DNA of 64,000 nucleotides from PUPG01 sp041686485. GTDB taxonomy: Bacteria > Bacteroidota > Bacteroidia > Bacteroidales > UBA7960. The DNA lies in contig JAWLDT010000001.1 of the NCBI GenBank assembly GCA_041686485.1, forward strand, positions 41,826-105,825. The letters are read 5' to 3'. The notes below the pieces were generated by a model. It had not been told where the DNA came from. It searched no databases and saw only the letters and a list, made by a program, of their open reading frames with translations. This document shows, one piece after another, positions 43,825 to 51,895 of the stretch (positions within the stretch are counted from its first letter, which is position 1; every line of letters starts with the position of its first letter). The translations under genes were made by a program, and so were the position numbers.

Positions 43825-44865
43825 TCAGTAAAAGATGAAATCGCCTGGTATATTGCCGGTATGTTGACTGTGTAATAAATTCCCTTCACTGTCATAGCGC
43901 AGCATTCTGCCTTGCTGCACATAATCGATGGCGTCAGATACATATAGTTCACCGTTTGACGGGTCTACCGAGAGTCCGTAGAAAAGCCGGCCCTCAGCAG
44001 GTATGATGACGTCAACTTCCGCTTTGCTATCATCTGTATGAAGACGATACACATCGCCACCAAGGAAGTAGAGGGTTTTGCCTTCCGGGCAAACAGTCAG
44101 ACGGCTGTAATGGTTGTCGGCGTCAGGAAGTGGGTGCTCCGCCCGGATAGATAAGTCATGACCGTTTATTTGATAAAGCACCGGAGGAGTCTTAAACCAG
44201 GATTCACCGCCGGAGAGTACCCAAAGATCCCCATCGGCCGTTGTTGTCACCGATACCGGTCCCGGAGGCACATGTATGCTGTCGGTTAATTGATCCGTCT
44301 CCGGATCAATAACATACAATTGGTCCGATTCAACACCGGTGGCTACAATTCGTGAAGAAAGTTCCGCAATCGCTTCTGTCCAGCCATGAACGGATATGTG
44401 GCCGGTGACCTCCAGCGTTTGAAGGTCTAAGATATGTATGCGGCCGGCATATAAATCCGTAACATAGGCTTTGTTGTCATTAACGGGCACAAAATATCGC
44501 GGTGATGTCAGCCCTTCTATCGTTCCGATCCTTTCAAGGGTTTCGGGGTGTAGCACCTCAATGCGCCCCGAATTATTCACCACCATATAGGCTTTGTCGT
44601 TGTGGATCATCATCGACTGGAACACATCACCCAAAGCTTCACCATGCGTTTGCATAAAGAGGTCGGGATGCATGGTGTCGCCGGTCTTATCGTAATACCC
44701 AAGCGACGCATTATTCCATCCGAAATTGCCCTCATTGATAATAAAAACGCCTTCACCCTGAACAATCTCCGGAAAAGCTTCTGCCGGCCGGCTTTCATCT
44801 TCATCACAACCAGTAAATGGCAATAGAAGTACAAGGAATAGAATCAGTACAGGTGATGTTTTCAT
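43825..44865 (-). CDS. Beta-propeller surface lipoprotein (YncE/DUF5074-like, BtuG-like role)
   Basis: A 346-residue lipoprotein: signal peptide with lipobox LLPFTGC, then an Asp/Glu-rich start (CDEDES), then repeated beta-propeller blades ('GRIEVLHPETLERIGTIEGL', 'GRIHILDLQTLEVTGHISVH', 'DQLYVIDPETDQLTDSIHV'). In Bacteroides, surface beta-propeller lipoproteins called BtuG bind B12 very tightly above the BtuB channel. This gene is the last of the riboswitch-led operon here, so the same role is likely. The assignment rests on fold and position, not on known contact residues. Confidence 0.78.
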   Translation of the reverse strand: MKTSPVLILFLVLLLPFTGCDEDESRPAEAFPEIVQGEGVFIINEGNFGWNNASLGYYDKTGDTMHPDLFMQTHGEALGDVFQSMMIHNDKAYMVVNNSGRIEVLHPETLERIGTIEGLTSPRYFVPVNDNKAYVTDLYAGRIHILDLQTLEVTGHISVHGWTEAIAELSSRIVATGVESDQLYVIDPETDQLTDSIHVPPGPVSVTTTADGDLWVLSGGESWFKTPPVLYQINGHDLSIRAEHPLPDADNHYSRLTVCPEGKTLYFLGGDVYRLHTDDSKAEVDVIIPAEGRLFYGLSVDPSNGELYVSDAIDYVQQGRMLRYDSEGNLLHSQHTGNIPGDFIFY

Positions 44866-44903
44866 AATGCAATCAATATATATAGAAGGATAAACGTATC
44901 CGG

Positions 44904-45935
44904 TTATTGTTTCAAAAAGATGAACTTATTGCCATAAGACATGGTTCCCAGCCTCAGATGTATAATATGAATGCCTTCATTCAGCGGTATTTGATTCAGG
45001 TCAACATGAAGGTGTGCTCCTTTTTCGTTAACCTGCAGGGTGGCTGAATATTGTTGGTTTCCTTTCCTGTCAAAGATCCTGAGTTCCAGGTTGCCTGTTT
45101 CAGGCGCATAAATGCTGATGCGTCCGTTGCGGGTGGCCGGATTCGGGATTACCGTGGCTTTCAGCTTCTCTTCCTGATTGGCCGTGTTGATGACACCCAC
45201 GCCGGTAAGGTCAAATCCACCGGTGGGGTAGGATGTTGGCCATGGACAGTTAATGACATTGCCATGACTGTCATGTCGGGCATAATCGGGCTGGATACTG
45301 CCAACAACATCTGTTATTTTTACATGGGTAACCCGGTTAATATCGAGTCCGGGCGTGTTTTTGAGGGTGTCCAGATCGAACGGAGTACCGTACAGCACCC
45401 TGTATTTTCCTGCCAGGTTGTGGATCTCTGTTGCTTCCACACTGCCGAAAGGACCGATTTGGGTGTCGGTCTGCGTTAATGAGGTGTTGGGGAAACGAAA
45501 AAAGTTTTCGCCATCGGAGCTTACAGCAACGAAGCCAGGCTCCAGGAAATAATCGTCAAAGGCGTTTTCAAAAACGGCGAAGTCCCAGCCCTGGCCATTG
45601 GCGATGGGGGTATCAAACGTCAGGATGACATGCCCCCCGTCGCCAAGGCTTAAGCTGCCCTGTGCTCCAGGTATTCCGGTCGTTTTTTCACAGCTGCCGG
45701 CGGAGACATAGCCGAGCTCCGGGTTGTCAATATTTACATAGCCCCTTTCCACTTCGCAACCGGTAGCCCAGCCAACAAACACAGTTGAGTCTTTGTGTAT
45801 GGCTGTGGTTCCCTCCTGTCCGGCCGGGGGAGCAAACTGTCCCGACACTTTGGACGAACAGATCAGTAACCCCGCCATAATGAGAAAGGCGGTGCCAAAG
45901 TGCTTTAAAAGGATCTTATGATATAGATGGTACAT
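44904..45935 (-). CDS. T9SS-sorted cell-surface protein of the B12 operon
   Basis: A 343-residue exported protein with a signal peptide ending near 'SSKVSGQ'. The main domain has 'LSLGDGGHVILTFDTPIANG', 'GWDFAVFENAFDDYFLEPGF', 'AVSSDGENFFRFPN' and 'GGFDLTGVGVIN', a family found on many bacterial surfaces and often near B12 receptors. The last 80 residues ('ATVIPNPATRNGRISIY' to 'HIIHLRLGTMSYGNKFIFLK') are a type A sorting domain for type IX secretion. Probably a corrinoid-binding or auxiliary surface protein. Spacing is 18 bp to the gene before it and 38 bp to the one after. Confidence 0.8.
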   Translation of the reverse strand: MYHLYHKILLKHFGTAFLIMAGLLICSSKVSGQFAPPAGQEGTTAIHKDSTVFVGWATGCEVERGYVNIDNPELGYVSAGSCEKTTGIPGAQGSLSLGDGGHVILTFDTPIANGQGWDFAVFENAFDDYFLEPGFVAVSSDGENFFRFPNTSLTQTDTQIGPFGSVEATEIHNLAGKYRVLYGTPFDLDTLKNTPGLDINRVTHVKITDVVGSIQPDYARHDSHGNVINCPWPTSYPTGGFDLTGVGVINTANQEEKLKATVIPNPATRNGRISIYAPETGNLELRIFDRKGNQQYSATLQVNEKGAHLHVDLNQIPLNEGIHIIHLRLGTMSYGNKFIFLKQ

Positions 45936-45953
45936 AACCCGGAGATTAGCAAA

Positions 45954-46997
45954 TTATTGTTTGATGATCCGCTGACTGCTGCGATATCCTTTTCCTTCAA
46001 ATACAACTATATACATCCCGCTGCGAAGTCCCGACAGGTCAATCGTCTGGTGGTTGGAAGCCTCACCGGCATATACTTCCCTGCCATGTGCATCATACAT
46101 GCGGACAAGCATGGTTTCTTTTTGCATGGCTTCGGAAACACTTACGGTTACCTCGTTCCGGAATGGGTTAGGGTATATGTTGGCTTTCCCCTCACGGCTA
46201 ATACCCGAAACGGCTGTTGCATCATCCTCATCCTTCATAGTAATCCGGCCGATACAAACATAGGCAGGTGTATTCATACCATAATCTCCCATATCGGATG
46301 AGCTGAGGCGGATCTCAAGGCTGTCAACAGGTCCTGTTTCCTCCAGTGAAAGGGTTTCCCAGGTATCAACAATGTAGTTCTCCTCGTTGTCGTCAAAACG
46401 GTAGTCGGCAAGGTAAAACTCAACCGCCTGATCTTCTTTTGCTTCACCGTCCAGCCAACCTACAAGCGTAAGCATAAACCAGTCCGGCTCATCGCCATCT
46501 TCACCGCCGAACGGATCCGTAAAATCATCACCATCACGCATGGTAATGGCAGCATAGGTATTGTTGGTAACAACAATCTCCTTTAATATGTCACCGTCTT
46601 CGGAACCCTCCGGAATAAGAAAGATGCTGTTTTCAAACGTTACAGGGTCAGACACATAAGCAACAGCATAGTTTTCTTCACCATCATAGCTACCGCCGGT
46701 AAAAGCACTGTACTGGTTTGCATATCCCGGGGTTTCATTGTCTGTGATGTTGGACACTGCGAAACCGCTCCAGCTCTCATACTCATCGTTCCAATAATTT
46801 GGGAAAAAGATGTCCCCGCTGGTAAATCCGCCTGATCCGTCTGAGCCATTCCAGTAACTTTCCTCATCCAGGTCAAACCCTTCAAAATCCGCAACAGACT
46901 GTGAAAATACTGATGGAGCCGCAATCAGTCCAGCCATCAGGAATACAAGTGTTTTCTTTTGTAAAAAATTTGTAATCATGGTAAAACTTTTTTTCAT
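45954..46997 (-). CDS. DUF4465 protein with T9SS sorting domain
   Basis: A 347-residue exported protein. The signal peptide ends near 'AAPSVFSQ'. The DUF4465 domain begins 'VADFEGFDLDEESYWNGSDG' and has 'GGFTSGDIFFPNYWNDEYES'; it is rich in Asp, Glu and aromatic residues and looks like a jelly-roll binding module. A type A T9SS sorting domain follows ('KANIYPNPFRNEVTVSV' to 'GYRSSQRIIKQ'). DUF4465 genes often accompany BtuB-type receptors. It is the second gene after the cobalamin riboswitch, so surface capture of B12 is the likely role. Confidence 0.82.
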   Translation of the reverse strand: MKKSFTMITNFLQKKTLVFLMAGLIAAPSVFSQSVADFEGFDLDEESYWNGSDGSGGFTSGDIFFPNYWNDEYESWSGFAVSNITDNETPGYANQYSAFTGGSYDGEENYAVAYVSDPVTFENSIFLIPEGSEDGDILKEIVVTNNTYAAITMRDGDDFTDPFGGEDGDEPDWFMLTLVGWLDGEAKEDQAVEFYLADYRFDDNEENYIVDTWETLSLEETGPVDSLEIRLSSSDMGDYGMNTPAYVCIGRITMKDEDDATAVSGISREGKANIYPNPFRNEVTVSVSEAMQKETMLVRMYDAHGREVYAGEASNHQTIDLSGLRSGMYIVVFEGKGYRSSQRIIKQ

Positions 46998-47039
46998 GTA
47001 AAAATGTGTATTTTAATGTATGAATAATTGAGTTCAGGG

Positions 47040-48986
47040 TTATTTGGTTAGGGTCATTTTCAGGCCTGCCCTGTAATGTCTTAAAGGCATGGGGCGGCCG
47101 CTCATTACCTGGTATGACTCATTCCACAGGTTGATGACATTGGCGAAAGCACGCAATTTGTGCCCCTGGATAGTGGTATGCCACTGAATTCCAATGTCGC
47201 CGGTATGATAGGGGTTTAGCCAGGCTGTGTTGTCGCTGTTGGTGTACCTGCGTCCGGTGTACTGGTGATTAAAATGCAGGCTGAACCGCTGATATTCCAG
47301 ATGCAGGTTATAGCCCAGGGAGTTTTTCGGTACATGGATCAATTGTTTCCCGGCGGATTGATCATTGGGGCTGGTGGCCATGGTGTTTTTTGCTATGACA
47401 TGATCCCAGCGTGCCTGCCATTGAAGCTGTAGTGTTTGCATGTGTATGCTTCCCCGGATCCTGGCTTCAACACCATAGCTTCTTACAGCTGCCAGGTTTT
47501 CGGGGCGCCAGTACATACTCCCCTGCCGGGGAAGCCAGACGATCTGGTTGCTGATCTTCTTGTGAAAGCCGGTAAGGGAAACCTTTTCCAGAGCGGCAGA
47601 AAAAGGGTGACGTTGCCGGGAGGGAATATTTTCTTCCGGGTTTTTAAAGGTTAATCCAACGTCCTGGCTCCATCCTTGTTCCGGTTTCAGGTCTGGGTTG
47701 CCACCCGGGCTCCAGTATTTATCATTCATCGTAGGTAAGCGGTAGTTTTTGCCGGCGTTGGCTTTGACAAGCATATGAGATCCGGCCTGCCATGACAGGC
47801 CAAAGGAAGGGGCAAATGGTACGCTTGTTTCTTCCGTGAAGGCCTGGCGTCCGCTAGCCGTGAACTGGAGCCTGTCAGATATTGCATCCCACCGGAGTAA
47901 CCCAAAAAATGCCAGATTCTTATCTTCTTTATTTTCCTGGTATTTATCTGCTGTGGCCCTGACCCACCTGGCATTGATGCCGCCTTTGACCAACAGGGAC
48001 GGAAGTGGGTTTAATAACATACCTGCTTCCTGAATCAGGCTCTTTGATCCTGACAGGCTTTCTTTATTCAGGCTGTCACGATATAGTAAAGATTGATCAA
48101 AATATCCGCCACGCCAACGGAAAACACCCGGACTCAGGCTTGCCTGCCACTCACCGGTGATCCGAAGGGCACCATCCTCCTGGTAGGCCCCTGTGTGGTT
48201 CTGGAGCATGGTAGGGGGTATATTACGGTTGTTTTGCTGCCACCACCAGCGGATATCCAGTTTATGTCTCTCATTCAGGGCAATATGCGTTTCATGAAGC
48301 AGGCCCCGCTTCCCGGCAGAAGCATGTTCCTGGGTTAGCACGGGGTTACCAGCCATGGCGGTATTTTTGTAATCGTATCTGTTGGATGAGTTGCTGTTAA
48401 ACATCCTTACCCTGGTTGATACAGCCCGTTTTCCCCATGAGAGCCTGACATGTTGTGCCAGCTCACCGAGGCTGCCACCCGAAAAACCTGCCGACATGTT
48501 GAAGCCTTCCTGTGGACCGAGCTGGTTATCCAGGTGTATAGCGCCCCCCATACTACCACTGCCCCACAAGGCAGTGCTGCCACCATACTGAACACCTGCC
48601 TCATCGGCAAAAAATGCCGGGAAGAGCGCCAGGTCTGCCTGACCATTCATCGGGCTTTCCAGCTTAAAACCGTTCCACAGAAGGGATGTCTGTCCGGCTG
48701 TCCCACCCCTCAAAGAACTTGTAGCAAGGATTCCCGGACCATAATTCTTCACAAAGACACCGGAATGACGGGAAAGGATGAAATCAATTCCCTGATCGTA
48801 CTGTCCCTGCAATACGTTGGTGTCAAGCCTGTGTACTGTATAACCCGAACCGAACGTACTGAACCGTTGCGCACTAACCTCTATCTGGTCAAGCGTGATC
48901 AGGGTGTCAGGCTCTTCCTCATTGCCTTTGTTACCATAGACAAACAATGGCAACAAGCATATGAAAAACATATACCAGCGATGCAT
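47040..48986 (-). CDS. TonB-dependent receptor, BtuB-like
   Basis: A 648-residue outer-membrane receptor. A signal peptide (about residues 1-18) is followed by a plug domain with 'DTLITLDQIEVSAQRFS' (TonB-box region), 'GIDFILSRHSGVFVKNYGPG' and 'SSLRGGTAGQTSLLWNGFKL', then a 22-strand-type barrel. No carboxypeptidase-like N-terminal domain is present, so it is of the small BtuB type rather than SusC. The cobalamin riboswitch directly upstream makes B12 the probable substrate, with energy from TonB/ExbBD. Confidence 0.88.
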   Translation of the reverse strand: MHRWYMFFICLLPLFVYGNKGNEEEPDTLITLDQIEVSAQRFSTFGSGYTVHRLDTNVLQGQYDQGIDFILSRHSGVFVKNYGPGILATSSLRGGTAGQTSLLWNGFKLESPMNGQADLALFPAFFADEAGVQYGGSTALWGSGSMGGAIHLDNQLGPQEGFNMSAGFSGGSLGELAQHVRLSWGKRAVSTRVRMFNSNSSNRYDYKNTAMAGNPVLTQEHASAGKRGLLHETHIALNERHKLDIRWWWQQNNRNIPPTMLQNHTGAYQEDGALRITGEWQASLSPGVFRWRGGYFDQSLLYRDSLNKESLSGSKSLIQEAGMLLNPLPSLLVKGGINARWVRATADKYQENKEDKNLAFFGLLRWDAISDRLQFTASGRQAFTEETSVPFAPSFGLSWQAGSHMLVKANAGKNYRLPTMNDKYWSPGGNPDLKPEQGWSQDVGLTFKNPEENIPSRQRHPFSAALEKVSLTGFHKKISNQIVWLPRQGSMYWRPENLAAVRSYGVEARIRGSIHMQTLQLQWQARWDHVIAKNTMATSPNDQSAGKQLIHVPKNSLGYNLHLEYQRFSLHFNHQYTGRRYTNSDNTAWLNPYHTGDIGIQWHTTIQGHKLRAFANVINLWNESYQVMSGRPMPLRHYRAGLKMTLTK

Positions 48987-49125
48987 AATTATAAGTTTTA
49001 CCGGGTTAAACCGGTGTTTTCAGCAAAAAGATATGGTCTATTGTAACCGGAAAAAGAAATGAAATGGAGAATTGGGTGCTAAGCAATGTCTCTTCGCTTT
49101 TTTCCCGAAAGCTACAAATAGATAC

Positions 49126-49300
49126 AATACAGGCAGGTCTTCTGACTTGCTCCATGTTTATCGCCTTCCCACCTTCAAGGGCAGTGGCATCGGAGTGATA
49201 AACATATTCGAAAGAAGCTTACAGCAGCGGGAACTGTTCAGGACTTTCACCTGATTCCCTTTTTATCCAGGCGAATTGGAAAGACGCCGGATACCTGTAC
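49126..49300 (-). ncRNA. Cobalamin riboswitch
   Basis: On the minus strand the element reads from GGTACAGGTAT through 'AAAAGGGAATCAGGTGAAAG', 'TCCTGAACAGTTCCCGCTGC', 'TGTAAGC', then GCCACTG (plus-strand 49182-49188) and 'GGGAAGGC', and closes with 'AGTCAGAAGACCTGCCTGTA'. The P1 closing arms TACAGGT / ACCTGCCTGTA and the B12 box are all present. It starts within a few bases of a good promoter and ends 140 nt before the receptor gene. It is expected to shut down the operon when adenosyl- or methylcobalamin is plentiful. Confidence 0.95.
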
Positions 49301-49305
49301 CAGTG

Positions 49306-49334
49306 CAAAGATAGCAATTATCGGAAAGATGCAA
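49306..49334 (-). promoter_or_regulatory. Promoter of the riboswitch/B12 uptake operon
   Basis: On the minus strand TTG (49332-49334), 18 bp spacer, TATCTTTG (49306-49313). The predicted transcript begins at about 49300, exactly at the riboswitch. Confidence 0.7.
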
Positions 49335-49342
49335 GGGGGATA

Positions 49343-50641
49343 TTAAAAATAGGTGGCTACGCCCATGCCTAAAATTTCTCTAACAGGCCGGCAGTCAGCC
49401 TCATGGATGCCCCCAAATTTATTTTTAGCCAGGGAGCCACATCCGCCACCACACGCCAGTTGAATGTCGCATTGCCGGCATGCCTCTATGGTTGTGATAT
49501 CGCGGCGCTGCCATTCTTCAATCTTGTTTTCATGATGGGAAACCACCGGGTAGAAGCTTCCAAGCTCTTCACCTGGCTTGCCTACAGTGGCAGTACAGCC
49601 ATATATCTTGCCGGTGTAGTCCATCGCCCACTCGCCCTTGCAGGCAGGGCAGGCATCAAACAGCGGCGCTGGTAACCGGCCGTTGTCGCTCAGGAAACGT
49701 GCTATGCTGAATGCGGGACGGTGAAAATCGAGAATTTCCGGATGCTCCTGAAGCATCTGATAGAGTTCCTGGTAGAGCGAAAGACGGGAGAAAAGCGCCC
49801 CACCATCCGAGTGGCAATGATGCAATTCATAGTTTCTGCCAAGTTGGGTCTTGAAAAGTGATGAGTCCGTCCAGCCCCTGTTTTTGGCATAACGGGCCAG
49901 ATCCGGCAGCGTGTGAAGGTTCTCCCGGTCAACCACCATGCGCAGATTAACAGGCAATCCTGCATCAAGACAGTCATCGATACTGCCGGCTATACGAGCG
50001 AAACTATCCCTGCCACCCTTATGAGGTCGCCGCCGGTTGTGTACTTCCTCCGGTCCATCAAGGGTAACCTGTATCTCCCTGATCGAAACATTTTTAAAAA
50101 TATCGATGTATTGATCCAAAAGGTAACCATTGGTTACTACAGCCAGATCCAAACCATTTGTCTGGCAGGTATTGACAAAACCGGCAATGGAGTCTTTATA
50201 GGCTTTGTCTGCCAGCAGGGGCTCGCCGCCAAACAAGGTTACGTATTTCCGGCGATCGCCCAGATATGTGTTTATATAATGAAAAAAAGCATCCGTTACC
50301 TCCGGCGATAGCTTATCAGGCTTGTTCAGATAGGGCGCCTGATAACAATAACTGCATTGAAAATTGCACAGGTATGTCGGTGCAAAAAATACCTGAACCT
50401 CTTCCTGGTCGCGCTGCTCAAGGAAGTCAATATACGCCAGCCTGAATCGCTGCTTCTCCGCTTCCGGATCTGTCAGATACCCTTTATGAAAAAAATCAGC
50501 AGAAGATAACCCACCGCCTTCCTTCAATTGCTGCAACTCCGCTGGCTTTAGAATGTCAGCATGGCCTGAGAGCAGGTTGGCGATCACATAATCCTCACTA
50601 CCGGGTATCTCCGAGATAATATTGTATCGAGAAAGTTGCAT
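49343..50641 (-). CDS. Radical SAM/SPASM peptide maturase
   Basis: A 432-residue enzyme. An N-terminal region of about 60 residues ('MQLSRYNIISEIPGSEDYVI') resembles the peptide-recognition part of SPASM maturases. The radical SAM cluster site is C92-x3-C96-x2-C99 in 'YLCNFQCSYCYQAP', followed by 'VTLFGGEPLL'. The C-terminal SPASM domain has many cysteines ('CPACKGEWAMDYTGKIYGC', 'CRQCDIQLACGGGCGS', 'EADC') for one or two more 4Fe-4S clusters. Such enzymes install thioether or C-C links or other changes in small peptides. A 35-residue Cys peptide gene lies 38 bp upstream on the same strand, the natural candidate substrate. Confidence 0.88.
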   Translation of the reverse strand: MQLSRYNIISEIPGSEDYVIANLLSGHADILKPAELQQLKEGGGLSSADFFHKGYLTDPEAEKQRFRLAYIDFLEQRDQEEVQVFFAPTYLCNFQCSYCYQAPYLNKPDKLSPEVTDAFFHYINTYLGDRRKYVTLFGGEPLLADKAYKDSIAGFVNTCQTNGLDLAVVTNGYLLDQYIDIFKNVSIREIQVTLDGPEEVHNRRRPHKGGRDSFARIAGSIDDCLDAGLPVNLRMVVDRENLHTLPDLARYAKNRGWTDSSLFKTQLGRNYELHHCHSDGGALFSRLSLYQELYQMLQEHPEILDFHRPAFSIARFLSDNGRLPAPLFDACPACKGEWAMDYTGKIYGCTATVGKPGEELGSFYPVVSHHENKIEEWQRRDITTIEACRQCDIQLACGGGCGSLAKNKFGGIHEADCRPVREILGMGVATYF

Positions 50642-50679
50642 ATATGGTAAAACCTAAAGCGGAGCCTTTTAATTGAATG

Positions 50680-50787
50680 TTAGTCGTGGCAGCCCGCCTG
50701 TGCTACGGAAGTTTTTGCACAGCACTGTGCCTGTTTGGTTTTTGGTTGTTTTTCCTGCTTTTTTCCTTTTTTGATCAGACTTTTCAT
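50680..50787 (-). CDS. Small Cys-containing peptide, candidate modified-peptide precursor
   Basis: A 35-codon open frame between the methyltransferase and radical SAM genes, same strand. It begins MKSLIKKGKKQEKQPKTK, very rich in Lys and Gln, and ends with a core containing C22, C23 and C33 (…QAQCCAKTS… and …AGCHD). Position, size, basic leader and clustered C-terminal cysteines are those of a RiPP precursor. I recall TIGRFAM peptide/enzyme pairs named CbpA/CbpB of similar design, but could not compare sequences. Spacing is 38 bp to the maturase start. No signal peptide or GG cleavage site is seen, so the product may stay in the cell. Confidence 0.65.
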   Translation of the reverse strand: MKSLIKKGKKQEKQPKTKQAQCCAKTSVAQAGCHD

Positions 50788-50814
50788 TGTTATAGATGTT
50801 TTGTTATAGATGTT
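50787..50814. repeat. 14-bp tandem repeat before the peptide gene
   Basis: Two perfect head-to-tail copies of TTGTTATAGATGTT (plus strand), touching the peptide start codon. On the coding strand this gives two AACATCTATAACAA units in the untranslated leader, possibly a binding site or slippage product. Confidence 0.75.
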
Positions 50815-50841
50815 TTTGTTATGGTTTGATTTTGATAAAAA

Positions 50842-51471
50842 CTATTTATGTCCTTTTACGGTAAAACTGGCTACCAATACTTCGCCTTTTTCATAAGGCT
50901 TTGATTCTTCAAGAAATTCAATATCCTTCAACCCGGCCTGCTCGATGTTTTGTATATATTCATCCCTGGTGACGGCCCCGGCCCAACATTCGGCAACCAT
51001 ATCCGGATTGTTGCGATAGGATTCGGGAATGGGTTTCAGGGCATAAATGTCACTGACCACAAACTGTCCGCCTTTTTTCAGTATCCTGGCAATTTCCTCC
51101 CATACCTTATCCTGGTGAAGGGAATGATTGATGGTGCAGTTTGAGATGACTACATCAGCGATTTCCTTTTCAAGGTCAATGGCTTCCAGCTCGCTTTTGA
51201 TGAAGCCTGTTTGCGTGAGTCCAAGCTTTTTGGCCTGGTTGCGTGCGGTTTCCATCATTCCTTCGGAGATGTCGATGCCCCAGGCATAACCATCATTTCC
51301 TGCGAGGGTTGCCATGCGCAGGACGTCGTGGCCTTTGCCACACCCAAGGTCAACACAAATATGTCCGGGTTTGATGTCGGCCGCTGAAAAGGCACCACCA
51401 CAGGAAAGGCAACACTCCTGTTTGGAAAGCTCATCATACCTTTTTGCTATGCTGTTGCTGTATTGATCCAT
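50842..51471 (-). CDS. ArsM-like SAM-dependent methyltransferase
   Basis: A 209-residue Rossmann-fold methyltransferase. SAM motif I is 'CVDLGCGKGHDVLRMA'. Three cysteine sites match the layout of arsenite methyltransferases: C20/C21/C24 near the N-terminus, C112 in 'VVISNCTINHS' and C162 in 'AECWAGAV'. The 50-residue distance between the last two equals that between the two C-terminal arsenic-binding cysteines I remember for an algal ArsM (C174/C224). It could methylate As(III). As first gene of an operon with a Cys peptide and a SPASM maturase it might instead act on a thiolate or a metal-bound peptide. Substrate unproven. Confidence 0.78.
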   Translation of the reverse strand: MDQYSNSIAKRYDELSKQECCLSCGGAFSAADIKPGHICVDLGCGKGHDVLRMATLAGNDGYAWGIDISEGMMETARNQAKKLGLTQTGFIKSELEAIDLEKEIADVVISNCTINHSLHQDKVWEEIARILKKGGQFVVSDIYALKPIPESYRNNPDMVAECWAGAVTRDEYIQNIEQAGLKDIEFLEESKPYEKGEVLVASFTVKGHK

Positions 51472-51518
51472 AAACTTGTATTTGTAACTGTATACATATA
51501 TATATGAATTAACTTATG

Positions 51519-51526
51519 CAAAAATA
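51519..51526 (-). promoter_or_regulatory. -7 box (TATTTTTG) of the methyltransferase/peptide/maturase operon
   Basis: The minus-strand TATTTTTG fits TAnnTTTG and lies 47 bp before the methyltransferase start. No clear -33 element was found. Confidence 0.45.
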
Positions 51527-51593
51527 ATAAAAATAAATCTTGCAGCTTTCTGTTTTTGTTTGACAGGGATCTGTCGTTTCGTTTTTTGCTGAC

Positions 51594-51779
51594 CTAACGG
51601 GAGGGTATGATGATGGCCAGGATCAGGTAGAAGAGTAAGCCAATCAGTCCCATCAGGGTAGCTATTACAAAAATAATCCGTACGATCGTACTATCCATGT
51701 TAAAATAGTCGGCCAATGCACCACAGACACCAAATATCATGCGGTCTTCGTTTTTTTTCAAGCGTTTATGTGTCTCCAT
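51594..51779 (-). CDS. PspC domain protein
   Basis: A 61-residue protein made of one PspC domain: 'LKKNEDRMIFGVCGALADYF' followed by 'VRIIFVIATLMGLIGLLFYL', a membrane segment. PspC proteins take part in the phage-shock response to membrane stress, but small single-domain copies are widespread and uncharacterised. METHKRLKKNEDR at 51779 is preferred over an ATG seven codons upstream. Stand-alone gene. Confidence 0.85.
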   Translation of the reverse strand: METHKRLKKNEDRMIFGVCGALADYFNMDSTIVRIIFVIATLMGLIGLLFYLILAIIIPSR

Positions 51780-51834
51780 CTGTTTGCCTGTTTTACACAA
51801 AAATAGGGAAAAAGAAATGGATATATTTGATTTG

Positions 51835-51872
51835 TAAAAAAAGAGGCAACAAAATGCTTGCTGCCTCTTTTG
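51835..51872 (-). terminator. Intrinsic terminator after rocD
   Basis: On the minus strand AAGAGGCA / TGCCTCTT form a stem followed by a run of seven or eight T, about 25 bp after the rocD stop. Confidence 0.85.
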
Positions 51873-51895
51873 GGATTTTGTTCGGCCTTATTGGC

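Noticed and set aside
49343..51471. Arsenosugar-type pair (ArsM plus ArsS)
   Set aside because: The radical SAM protein has a full SPASM domain and peptide-maturase layout, which is not what I recall of ArsS, and a peptide gene lies between.
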